A DNA stretch of 64,000 bases. Source: Mycolicibacterium flavescens. Lineage in GTDB: Bacteria; Actinomycetota; Actinomycetes; Mycobacteriales; Mycobacteriaceae. Numbering within the stretch: the first letter of the stretch is position 1; each line of letters begins with the position of its first letter. Of this stretch, positions 19,142 through 29,000 are shown piece after piece. The stretch is from the NCBI RefSeq assembly GCF_001722335.1, contig NZ_MIHA01000002.1, forward strand, positions 62,001 through 126,000. The letters are read 5' to 3'. A program made the position numbers and the translations under genes. The notes beneath the pieces were generated by a model. It saw nothing but the letters and a program-made list of their open reading frames with translations. It was not told where the DNA came from and did not search any database.

Positions 19142-20511
19142 TGAGGTCTCCGGCGCGCGCTGCGGCGCTGATGCTGGCGGTAGCCATGGTGACGGGCGTC
19201 GCGCCACCCGCACCCGCCGGTGCCCTCGCCCCACCGGTCGTCGACCCCGGTCCGCCGCCCGCCGGCCCCGTCGGCCCCCCTGTCCCGACCGAGCTGAAAG
19301 CGATCTGCGGTATCCCGACGGGCGTGCTGCCCGCCACCGACCTGACCAAGCGCACCAGCGCCGAGGCCATGCTCGACTACCGCTCGGCGTGGCGGTTCTC
19401 GCGAGGTGCGGGACAGAAGGTCGCGGTGATCGATACCGGTGTGAACCCGCACCCGCGCCTGCGCTCGCTGGAGGCCGGTGGTGACTACGTCGGCACCTCC
19501 GACGGGCTGCAGGACTGCGACGCGCACGGCACACTCGTGGCGGGAATCATCGCCGCCGCACCGTCGCCCGACGACAGTTTCGCAGGCATCGCACCGGACG
19601 CCGTCATTTTGTCCATCCGTCAGAACAGCGGTGCGTTCGGCCCGGTCGGCACGTCCGCGGACACCGGTGACGACCCGAACGCGGTGTCGCCGGGCTTCGG
19701 TAACACGCACACGCTGGCGCTGGCCATCACTCGGGCGGTCGACCTCGGGGCCACGGTGATCAACATGTCCGAGGTCGCCTGCGCGCCCGTGGCGTCCGGA
19801 CTCGACGATGCAGAACTCGGCCGCGCCGTGCGGTACGCGTTCGAACGCAACGTGGTCGTGGTGGCGGCCGCAGGCAACTTCAACACCCAGAGCATGTGCA
19901 ATGCCCAGAACACCATGGCCGATCCGAACCGACCGCTGGAAACCGCCTGGGAATCGGTCGGCACCATCGCCAGCCCGGCCTGGTTCGACGATTATGTGCT
20001 GGCGGTGGCCGCGGTGACACCGTCGGCGGCCCCTGCGGAGTTCAGCCTGCACGGCCCCTGGGTGGCGGTGGCCGCCCCCGGCGAGCGGATCACCTCGCTG
20101 GACCCCAACGGTCCCGGCGTGATCAACGCCCAGATGGGGCGCGACGGCCTGGCACCGCTGAACGGGACCAGCTTCGCGACGCCGTTCGTCGCAGGCATGG
20201 TGGCGTTGATCCGGTCGCGCTTTCCCGAACTGAGCGCCGCTGAGGTGATGGACCTGGTCAAACGGACTGCGCGCACCCCCGGGCGCGGCCCCGATCTGGC
20301 CACCGGCTACGGCGTGGTGGATCCGGTGGCCGCGCTGACCCATCAGGTAGTACCCGGTGCCGCGCCGACCGAAATGCGAATCGACCTTCCCCCACAACAG
20401 GATTCGGGAGACGCCAGAGCCCGGGCAATCGTCTGGGCGGTCACCGGCGCCAGCGTGATGGCGATGGCCGCCGCGCTCGCACTGACCGCGACCAGGAGAC
20501 GGGACCGATGA
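19141..20511 (+). CDS. mycP: Mycosin MycP, membrane-anchored subtilisin-like protease
   Basis: A 456-residue mycosin, the S8 protease that caps and stabilises the ESX pore on the periplasmic side. A signal peptide (residues 1-~27), a Pro-rich segment and the catalytic domain follow in order. Catalytic residues are visible: Asp98 (VAVIDTGV), His129 (CDAHGTLVAG), oxyanion Asn245 (AAAGN) and Ser343 (NGTSFATP). A C-terminal membrane anchor (IVWAVTGASVMAMAAALALTA) is followed by basic residues. ATG 19141 overlaps the eccD stop; GTG 19138 is an equally coupled alternative. The 3' end overlaps espI (ATGA). Confidence 0.93.
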   Translation: MRSPARAAALMLAVAMVTGVAPPAPAGALAPPVVDPGPPPAGPVGPPVPTELKAICGIPTGVLPATDLTKRTSAEAMLDYRSAWRFSRGAGQKVAVIDTGVNPHPRLRSLEAGGDYVGTSDGLQDCDAHGTLVAGIIAAAPSPDDSFAGIAPDAVILSIRQNSGAFGPVGTSADTGDDPNAVSPGFGNTHTLALAITRAVDLGATVINMSEVACAPVASGLDDAELGRAVRYAFERNVVVVAAAGNFNTQSMCNAQNTMADPNRPLETAWESVGTIASPAWFDDYVLAVAAVTPSAAPAEFSLHGPWVAVAAPGERITSLDPNGPGVINAQMGRDGLAPLNGTSFATPFVAGMVALIRSRFPELSAAEVMDLVKRTARTPGRGPDLATGYGVVDPVAALTHQVVPGAAPTEMRIDLPPQQDSGDARARAIVWAVTGASVMAMAAALALTATRRRDR

Positions 20512-21911
20512 GGAAAGAGATGGCCTACGACATGTCGCTCAACGGCGGGCCCGCAGAATCCGTGGGCCCACACAACGCCCCGACAGAACGCGCTGAGGAC
20601 ACCACGGAGTCACGGCGCCCGCCGGCGCGCCGCTTGGCCCCGCCACCGTGGCAGCTCCACACGACGATCGGCTCGCGTGCGTTCGCCGACCGGTTCGATT
20701 CACCGCCGGAGGTCGCCGAACCGGACGCTGAGCCCACCGAGCTTGAGCCCGATGTCCCGCCGGCGTTGCCGGCCGAGCAGCCGGGCTGGGCGGGACCACC
20801 CCCGCCACCTCTGGCCCCACGACCTCTGGCCCCACCACCTCTGGCCCCACCGCCTCCGCCGCTGCCGCCGTTGCCGCCTCCGCAATGGCTGGTGCCACCA
20901 CCGGGTTGGGCGCCGCCACGGCAACGCATCGGGGAACCGGCTCGCAATATTGCCGCGCCCAAGGGGTTTCGGGTTGCACCGTCGCTCGACGAGGCCGAAG
21001 TGGTGCGGCGTGACCGGCGCGCGCCGCAGTCAGGCTGGCGACGTGCGGTACAACGCGCCAGCGGGGGATATCTCAATCCCGGCGAATCCCGCAAGGAACG
21101 CCGAAAAGCAGATCTGCTCGCCCGGATCCGCACGCCGATCGCCGGCGACTTCCGGATCGCGGTGCTGTCGATCAAGGGCGGGGTGGGCAAGACCACCACG
21201 ACGATCGGGCTCGGATCGGCACTGGCGATGACACGCAACGACCGCGTCGTCGCGGTCGACGCCAATCCCGACCGGGGCACGCTGGCCGAACGGGTGCGAG
21301 ACCGGTCGACCCAGTCCACTGTCCGAGACCTGCTGTCGGACCCCGGCATCGAGCGGTACGCCGATGTCCGCAACCACACCCGGATGGCCGGTAGTCGCAT
21401 GGAGGTGCTGGCCAGCGAACAGGAACCCGCGGTGTCCGAAGTCTTCGGGGAGGACGACTACCGGCGTACCGTCGATCTGTTGCGACAGTTCTACAACATC
21501 ATCCTCACCGACTGCGGAACCGGAATCATGCATTCGGCCATGTCCGGGGTGCTCGACCTGGCGCACAGCATCGTCCTGGTCAGTTCGCCGGCAATCGATG
21601 CCGCACGCAGCGCGTCGGCAACGTTGGATTGGCTGATGCAGCACGGCCATTCCGCACTGGTGCGTGAGGCCCATGTCGTGCTCAGCGCGTCGCGTCCCGG
21701 TTCGGCCGCGCTGAAGATCGACAAGGTCTACGAACACTTCGAAGCCCGCTGCCGATCGGTACACCTGATCCCGTTCGACCCGCACCTGGCCGAAGGGGCC
21801 GACATCGACATCGATTCGCTGAAACCGGCCACCCTCGACGCGTACCTCGAACTGGCCGGGTCGATTGCGGAGAAGTTCCCCAGGCTGCGCGGCGGCCGCC
21901 ACCGCCAGTAA
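20508..21911 (+). CDS. EspI-like MinD/ParA-type ATPase with proline-rich N-terminus (copy 1)
   Basis: A 467-residue protein. The first ~210 residues are low-complexity, with a proline-rich block (~100-150) made of repeated PLAPP-like units. The rest is a MinD/ParA-type P-loop ATPase: SIKGGVGKTTTTIGLGSALA (deviant Walker A), VVAVDANPDRGTLAERV, FYNIILTDCGTGIMHSAM and LVSSPAIDAARSA. This matches the EspI family, which in ESX-1 links ATP level to secretion; the role here is inferred. ATGA overlap with mycP places it as the last gene of the core operon. A second espI-like gene lies at 50082. Confidence 0.8.
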   Translation: MRKEMAYDMSLNGGPAESVGPHNAPTERAEDTTESRRPPARRLAPPPWQLHTTIGSRAFADRFDSPPEVAEPDAEPTELEPDVPPALPAEQPGWAGPPPPPLAPRPLAPPPLAPPPPPLPPLPPPQWLVPPPGWAPPRQRIGEPARNIAAPKGFRVAPSLDEAEVVRRDRRAPQSGWRRAVQRASGGYLNPGESRKERRKADLLARIRTPIAGDFRIAVLSIKGGVGKTTTTIGLGSALAMTRNDRVVAVDANPDRGTLAERVRDRSTQSTVRDLLSDPGIERYADVRNHTRMAGSRMEVLASEQEPAVSEVFGEDDYRRTVDLLRQFYNIILTDCGTGIMHSAMSGVLDLAHSIVLVSSPAIDAARSASATLDWLMQHGHSALVREAHVVLSASRPGSAALKIDKVYEHFEARCRSVHLIPFDPHLAEGADIDIDSLKPATLDAYLELAGSIAEKFPRLRGGRHRQ

Positions 21912-22282
21912 CCGGCAGGGAGGCTCCCGTCGCGGCGTTGCCGCGAACTGCGGGCGCGAGTCAGCCGCTCAGAAGGTCTGCGGGGCAACACCATCGAGTT
22001 CTATTCGCAAACTACGTCGCCGGGTCATCCGCCGCCGCGGGCAATCCGACGCCGGACCGGCCACCGCAGGCAGAGGGCCTGATCGGATGCATCGGCAAAA
22101 CGTCATCCGCGCCAATCCCCGACGTTGGCAATGCCGGACAAATTGACGCCGACGAACGAAAAACTAACAAAACCAACGGCTTTCGTAATAAATGACTTGC
22201 GTCAGAGTGACCGTCTGTCAAGATGAGCCGAATCCGACGTGACCCCCGCACCGCGCGGCGGGGTAGTGGTGAGCGAGGCAGT
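21912..22282. promoter_or_regulatory. Intergenic region upstream of the cargo module, likely promoter
   Basis: No convincing gene is seen. The last ~90 bp are markedly AT-richer than the surroundings, with a TTGACG at 22143 and A/T runs up to 22195. This is consistent with a promoter for the YbaB-like/WXG100/giant toxin genes. The exact -10 could not be fixed. Confidence 0.35.
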
Positions 22283-22750
22283 TTGAGTAACGAAGCGCTG
22301 CGTCATCAGATGACCGAGGTCCTGGCCCTCGTGCAGGAGCAGATGGCCGAGATCGCGGCGGTGCAGAAGTCGCAAGCGCAGCTGACCGCGAGTGCGACCG
22401 CGGCCGACGGACTGGTCGAGGTCACCGTCAACGCCCACGGGCACCTCATCGACACCGCGATCGACGAAACCTACCTCGACGAGTTCGACTTCGACGAACT
22501 CGCCGGACACATCACCCAAGCTGCACAGGCCGCGATCCGTTCGGCCGCAAGCCGGGTCAGCGAGATGATGGCGCCGGTCGCCGAACGCCGACGCGCGTTG
22601 CCATCACTGTCGGACTTCTTCGACGGGGCACCCGATCTGCGGGACCTGAGCCCGCCCGGATTCGAATCCCCGGTCGTCGCCGGACAGCAGCCCGGCCCGA
22701 ATGACAGCGATAACACAACCGATTCCGCGTTCCCCACCGTGAGGAGGTGA
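22283..22750 (+). CDS. YbaB/EbfC-like protein
   Basis: About 155 residues when read from TTG 22283 (GAGG upstream). ATG 22223 would add 20 basic, low-complexity residues and has no ribosome site. The core matches the YbaB/EbfC pattern: an N-terminal coiled helix (NEALRHQMTEVLALVQEQMAEIAAVQ), strands ATAADGLVEVTVNAHGHLIDTAID, and a C-terminal helix (LAGHITQAAQAAIRSAASRVSEMM). A disordered acidic tail ends 3 nt before the WXG100 gene. Such proteins are common partners in ESX loci (EspL-like), but their role is not settled. It opens the toxin operon. Confidence 0.7.
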   Translation: MSNEALRHQMTEVLALVQEQMAEIAAVQKSQAQLTASATAADGLVEVTVNAHGHLIDTAIDETYLDEFDFDELAGHITQAAQAAIRSAASRVSEMMAPVAERRRALPSLSDFFDGAPDLRDLSPPGFESPVVAGQQPGPNDSDNTTDSAFPTVRR

Positions 22751-22753
22751 CCG

Positions 22754-23050
22754 ATGGCAGATCCGCTTGGTGTGACACCACCCGACCTGCGTGCGGCATC
22801 ACAACATCTCAACGATGTCAGCACGCGAATGAAGGAGGTGTTGTCGACTCTGCGGGACAGCCTCAGCGGCGAAGGCGCCGCCTGGGGTGACGACAAGATC
22901 GGCGACCAGTACGCCAACGGGGACAGCGGCTATCTGGCCCAGCAAGATTGGGTCGACGGTTCGGTCGCCGCGAAAACCGGTCTGCTGGACTACTACTCGA
23001 CGGGTCTCAAGGAGGCCGCGGACTCGTTCGAACAACAGGACCAGGGCTAA
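22754..23050 (+). CDS. WXG100-family (ESAT-6-like) protein upstream of the giant toxin
   Basis: A 98-residue WXG100-type protein with GAGGAGG ending 6 nt before the ATG. It has the two-helix hairpin plan: helix 1 (TPPDLRAASQHLNDVSTRMKEVLSTLRDSL), a turn with AAWGDDKIG in the W-x-G position, then helix 2 (AKTGLLDYYSTGLKEAADSFEQQDQG). It lies 42 nt upstream of the 4069-residue protein. This parallels M. tuberculosis, where EsxE/EsxF are encoded beside CpnT. By that analogy it is a likely co-export partner of the giant protein. Confidence 0.82.
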   Translation: MADPLGVTPPDLRAASQHLNDVSTRMKEVLSTLRDSLSGEGAAWGDDKIGDQYANGDSGYLAQQDWVDGSVAAKTGLLDYYSTGLKEAADSFEQQDQG

Positions 23051-23092
23051 CTCCGCCCCCACGGCGCGTGACGTCGCGCGCGGCTTTCTGCG

Positions 23093-26000
23093 ATGGACTT
23101 CGACATTCCCCCCTGGCTCCAGTGGGTGTCCTACCTGGCTGGAGACGAGTGGCCACAGGGCAGCGAGTCCGGCATGTTCCGCATCCAGGAGCATCTGCAG
23201 GCCGCTGCCGATCAACTCGATGAGCTGATACCCGACCTGAACCGGGTGCGTGGCGAGACGCTCTCGGTGCTGATGGGCGAAACCGCGAATGCCGCGGACA
23301 AACAGTTCGCCATGCTGTTCGACGGGGACTACGCGGTCGACAAACTCTCCGATGCGGTCAGAGCGCTCGGCGAGTCGTCCGGCTACACCGGCAGCGAGAT
23401 CCAGTACTCGAAATATTCGATCGTGGTCGGACTCGCTCTGGCCGCGGCCGAGATCACCTACGCGCTGGCGATGTCGGGTCCGACGTTCGGCGGCTCGCTG
23501 GCGGCGATCCCGGCCATCGAATGGGCGACGGTCACCACGTTCCGACAACTGATCGCACTGCTGCTTCGGCGCCTTGCCGCCAAGGTGCGCGAGATGTTGG
23601 CCAGGACGACGGTGAAACAACTCGTCAAGGCGGGTCTGAGGGAAGCCCCGAAAGAAGCCGGTCAGGAACTGGCGATTGCCGCGACTCAGGAAGGGATCGT
23701 TTACGCGCTGCAAGGTGACCGCTACAACGTGAACGGTCAACGGCTGCTGCTGAACGGGATCGCCTCGACAGCCGGCGGTGCGGCCGGCGGCGGAAGTGCC
23801 GTCCCCGTATCGGCCTACCTCGGACCTGCACGCACCATGGCAGGCGCCCGGGCGAAGGGCGTGACCACATTCCTCACCGCCGGGTTGGTGGGCAATGTCG
23901 CGGCAACGGCGTCGGTCGGCGGTGACTTCGATCCCTTCACGGTCCTGGTCAGTTCGGTGACCAGCAGTGCCGGCGGTCTCAAGGGAGCCGGTGTGATGCC
24001 TGCGACCCCGATTCGGTCGAACAACGGGCAGCTGCCCGGCCCTCCGGCCGACCCGGGCTCGGCGCCCGAAGGCGAAGGACCCCACAACGATCCGGATTCC
24101 GACGACTCGGAACGGACGACCGGCCGGCCCGACGACAGTCAACCCACGAACGGTGCCCAACCCACCAACGGTGCCCAACCCACGAACGGTGCCCAGCCCG
24201 CGGCAGACGGCCACGCGCAGGCCAACCAGCCTGCGACACACAACGATCCCGCGGTCAGCGATGCCCCAGCGACCGCCGACCACCAGAGCGATGACACCGG
24301 GGAAGGCACCCGAACCGCGCAGCCGACAACCCAGGTCGACGGCTCTGATCCCGCCTCGGAGCCCGCATCTGACGGTGCCCGGATCGTCGACGGACAAAGC
24401 GGTCACGACCCCGCGAGCCCCAGCCCGCCCGGACTTGCGGTCGCAGACAGCGCACCCGACACCTCGGCGAACGGACAACCGGTCGCCGACACCGCCGATG
24501 CATCCCATGTCATCGGTGGGGAACCGGTATCGGATTCATCGCCCACGAACCAGTCCAGCATCGAGCCGCCGGCGAACACCGATCAACGCGGAAGCGCCGA
24601 AGATCCGGCCGCCACACCTGCGCCCTCCGCCGCGGTCACATCGACGCCAGCTGCTCCCACACCGATCTCACCGACCGCCGGTAGCGCACCGACCACCGGC
24701 AGCACACCGACCACCGGCAGCACATCGACCAACGGGGCCCGGCCGGCACCCCATTCACCGGCTTCACCAACGCCGCCCCGCCGTCGCACCGATGAAACTG
24801 GCGAACAAGCGCCGGACACCGCGCGACCACAAGCCGCACCGGCCGCCGCCGCAGTCGACGGCCCCGCCCCCGCGGCCCGGCTCGCAGAAGACGGTGTGGC
24901 CACGAATCATCCGGATCCGCAGGCCATCCAGGTCGATCCGCAGGGCACGCCCGACGGCTCCGATGCGCTGCCGTCGCGTAACGACTGCGTCCAGCGGGTC
25001 GCAGCGGCACTGTCGAACCGGTACGGCCGGGAGATCCGTCTCGAAGAGATGCCGTCGCCGCAAGGCACACCGGCCACGGCGCTGTTCCGGGCGCTGGGCT
25101 CCGGCGGTCAGTTCGCCACACTCGCGCAGCTGGAGGCACAGCTGGCGCGCATGAGACCCGGCTCGTCGGCGATCGTGACCTCGGTGTGGGCTGGCGGACC
25201 AAACCAGGGCGCGCACGCGTACCTCGCAGTCAACGACAACGGCAGCCTCTTCCTGGAGGATCCCACCACCGGTGAGCGTCGGCCCTGGCCCCCACGATGG
25301 GAACAGGACGAAGTGTTGCGCTCAGCTGTCGGCTATCTCGACGAGCACGGGACGGCGACCGAACCGCTCAGCGACATCAGCCAACTCGTCGCGCCCGCCG
25401 CCATCGGACTGGCCGCGGGCCATCCCGACGAGAGTGGTCCGTCGTCGACACCGGAGGGCGAACAGGCCGCGGGGGAGCGCTGGCGCGACGTTGTTCCGCA
25501 GCACATGGTCGCCGACTCGGCGCTCGCGCGGCGAGTGCCGCCGGTCCAGTCAGCCGACCAGTTGCGCAATCCGCTCGGGTTGATGGAGGCGGCCAGCGCG
25601 CGTGCCCGCGACAACGCCGCCTGGTGGGCCGGGTTGACCGGCGCCGAGCAGAGCGCCCTGCTGCACACCTACCCGCACCACGTCGGCAACGCCGAGGGGA
25701 TCCCGGCCTCCGCTCGCCACGAGGCCAACACGCAGTCGCTGGACAAGGACCGCAGGGAACTGCAGGCCCGCCGCGAACGCGGTGAACGGCTCACCCGCGA
25801 GCAGCGCAAGCAACTGGCTCGCCTGGAGCGCATCAGCGAGCAGCTGACGCAGGCACGCGATCGGGCCACGGACGCCGGAGTCGGCGGGCCGCTGCTGCTG
25901 GCGTTCGACTCGCTGGCATTCGGCGGGAACGGGCGCGCCCTGGTCAGTTTCGGCGCCGACCCGTACTCCGCGGATTCGGTGTCATGGCATGTTCCGGGCC

Positions 26001-29000
26001 TGAAGATGAACATCGACCAGCTGGGTCCGTGCATGGGAGATGCGCTCAACCACCTGCAAGCCACACTTCAGGAGAACCCGACGGTCACAGCGGCATCGAT
26101 CGCCTGGATCGGGTATGACACCCCGAGCGGGCTGCTGGGGGCTGCCAGCCAGAACGCCGCGCGCGAGGGTGCGGCGATCCTCTACAGCGACATCCGCGCC
26201 TTCAACGCCGCGCGTGATGCCTGGGCGGCCGACGGCAGCCACTTCCGCGGCAACCACATCTTCGCGCACTCCTACGGGTCCACGACGGCGAGCCACGCGG
26301 GTCGCGACGGGCGGTTGGCGCACGACGTCCGCACGGTCACCCTGATCGGCTCGCCGGGGGCGGGACCGGTGCGAAACGCCGCCGAATTCGGCTCGGACGT
26401 CGACGTTTATGTCGCAGCCTCGTCGCGGGACCCGGTCGCGGCGGTCGGCGCCCGACTCGCCGGCGCGGCCGGGCGGATCTTCGGGGTCAATCTCGGCGTC
26501 GACCCGGCGATGTCGTCGTTCGGTGCTCAGCGGATCACCGCGGAGTTCTCCGCCGCGATGGACCGCCGCCGGACCTGGGGCACGCACCTGTCCTACTACA
26601 GGTTCGTCGACCGCACGGCCGACCCACCCGTGCGCACCGAGTCGCTGGCCAACTTCGGTCGGATCGCCGCGGGGCATCCAGACCGCCTTGACTTCGAGGC
26701 ACACCGCGCCATCGACGAACGCCCGCTTCGAAGACCGCACCTTCGCACGGTCGAACCCGCCGCAGCGCGATCGCTGCGACTCGACGACGGCGAGCACGCC
26801 GACGACCGCGCGGTCCGGCGCCCCTGGACGCCGCGATGGCGCACGCCGCCACCCCCCGCGGTCGAACCCAGCCAGGCCGACGGCGGCGAACTGTCCCCGC
26901 CCGACACACCAGCCGAGACCGCACCGGCCGAACTCACGCCGGCCGAACTCGACCCGTCGAGTGCCCGCGAGATCGCCGATGAGGCTCTGGCACAACGAGG
27001 TCTCGACGCCGACGCCATCAAGAGCCCGGCCGATCACACCAAGAAGGTCGACGCAGCCGTCGACCTCGCGCGCGACAACGGCCACTGGTGGAAGGGACTG
27101 TCGCCGAGGCAGCAGCAGGCACTGATCCAGGCCTACCCCCATCAGATCGGCAACGCCGAAGGCATCCCACCGATGGCCCGCCACGAGGCCAACTCCCGGA
27201 TGCTGCAGACCCACCTCGCGGACCGGGACCTGCTGGAAACCCGCCGTGACAACGGCCTCGAACTCACCGGCAAGCAGGAGCAGTTCGTCAATCTGATCAA
27301 CGAGATCGAAGCCGCGCTGCGCTCCGCCGAACGCAACACCCAACGCGCCCAGGTCGCGTATCTGCTCGCCCTGGACACGTCGGCCTTCGACGGCAACGGC
27401 CGGGCGATCGTCAGCTTCGGCGCCGACCCCTACACCGCCGACTCAGTGTCCTGGTACGTGCCCGGCATGACGACGACGATCGAAAAACTGCGCGCGATGA
27501 TGCTGCGCGGGTTCAACCAACTGCAGTCCACGCTGCAACAGAACCCGGACCTGTCGGCCGCCTCGATCACCTACATCGGCTACAAGGCGCCGGGCAGCTG
27601 GGACCCCAATGTCATGTTCCAGCGGATGGCCGGCAACGGCGGCAAGATCTTCGCCAGCGACCTCCTCGCGTTCAACGCCGGGCGTGACGTGTTCACCGGC
27701 GACGGAACACATTTCCGCAACAACCACGTTTTCGCCCACTCCTACGGCTCCACCACGGTCAGCCATGCCGGCAGGGGCGGCCAGCTCGCCGAGGACATGC
27801 AGACCGTGACGCTGATCGGCTCGCCTGGCGCAGGCCCGCTGCATCATGCGAGCGAGTTCGGCATCGGTGCCGACAACGTGTTCGTCGCGTCGTCGTCGCG
27901 GGACCGCACACCGGGACTGGGTGGCGAGCGGCCCGGTGACCGCGGCCGCACCGTGCGACGGATGGGCCAGGGCATCGATCCGGCGATGGACACCTTCGGT
28001 GCGGTCAGAATCACCGCCGAGTTCCCAGCGGTACTGGACCACAGCGGACCGGGATCTCGGATGACACACAGCCTCTACTGGGGCTACCTGGATCCCGGCA
28101 CTCTGCGGATCCGCAGCGAGTCGCTGACCAACTTCGGGCGCATCGCTGCGGGTCAACAAGACCAGGTCAACCGCGAAGGACACCGCACTCTCGTCGAACA
28201 GAAGCGGTGGCTGCGCAAGCCACGACTGGTCACGGTCGAACCGGCGATCGGCCGTCCGTTGCGCCTGGAGGACGACCCCCATGCCAGGCACTCCGTCGAC
28301 GGCAGACGAATCTGGAACCCCCGCTTCCAGCGGTTGCCGGTGCACACCGAGACGCTGCCAGGAGAGGTTCCGTCACCGCGCGAACTGATCGCCGCGGACA
28401 CCGAACAAGTGCCGGCCGCCGCCCAGGTGGTGGCGGACACGGCGCTGGCCGAGCGCGGGATCGTCGCCGAGGAGATGATGAGTCCGGCCGACCACAGGGT
28501 CGCCGTGGACGCGGCGGTCCAGCGCGCGGACGCCAACGCCCGGTGGTGGGCGGGATTGACGGAGACGCAGCAACAGGCGCTGATCCAAGCCTATCCGCAC
28601 CAGGTGGGCAACGCCGAAGGTATCCCACCGATGGCGCGCCACGACGCCAATTCGCTGATGCTGCAGAAGTATCTGGCGTATCGAGACCTGCTGATGTCGC
28701 GGCGCGACAACGGTGTCGCGCTCAACGGCGCACACGAAAAGTTCGTCGCGTTGATGGGCAAGATCGAGGACGGGCTGCGCGCCGCGCACAAGAACGCCAC
28801 CCGGGCCCAGGTCGGCGGGCCCTATCTGCTGGCGCTGGACCCGCGCGCGTTCAACGGTGTCGGACGCGCGATCGTCAGCTTCGGCGCCGACCCGTACACC
28901 GCCGATTCGGTGTCCTGGTATGTGCCGGGCATGTCCACCACGATCGAGAAGCTCCGGACGATGATGCTGCGGGGCTTCAACCAGCTGCAGTCGACCCTCG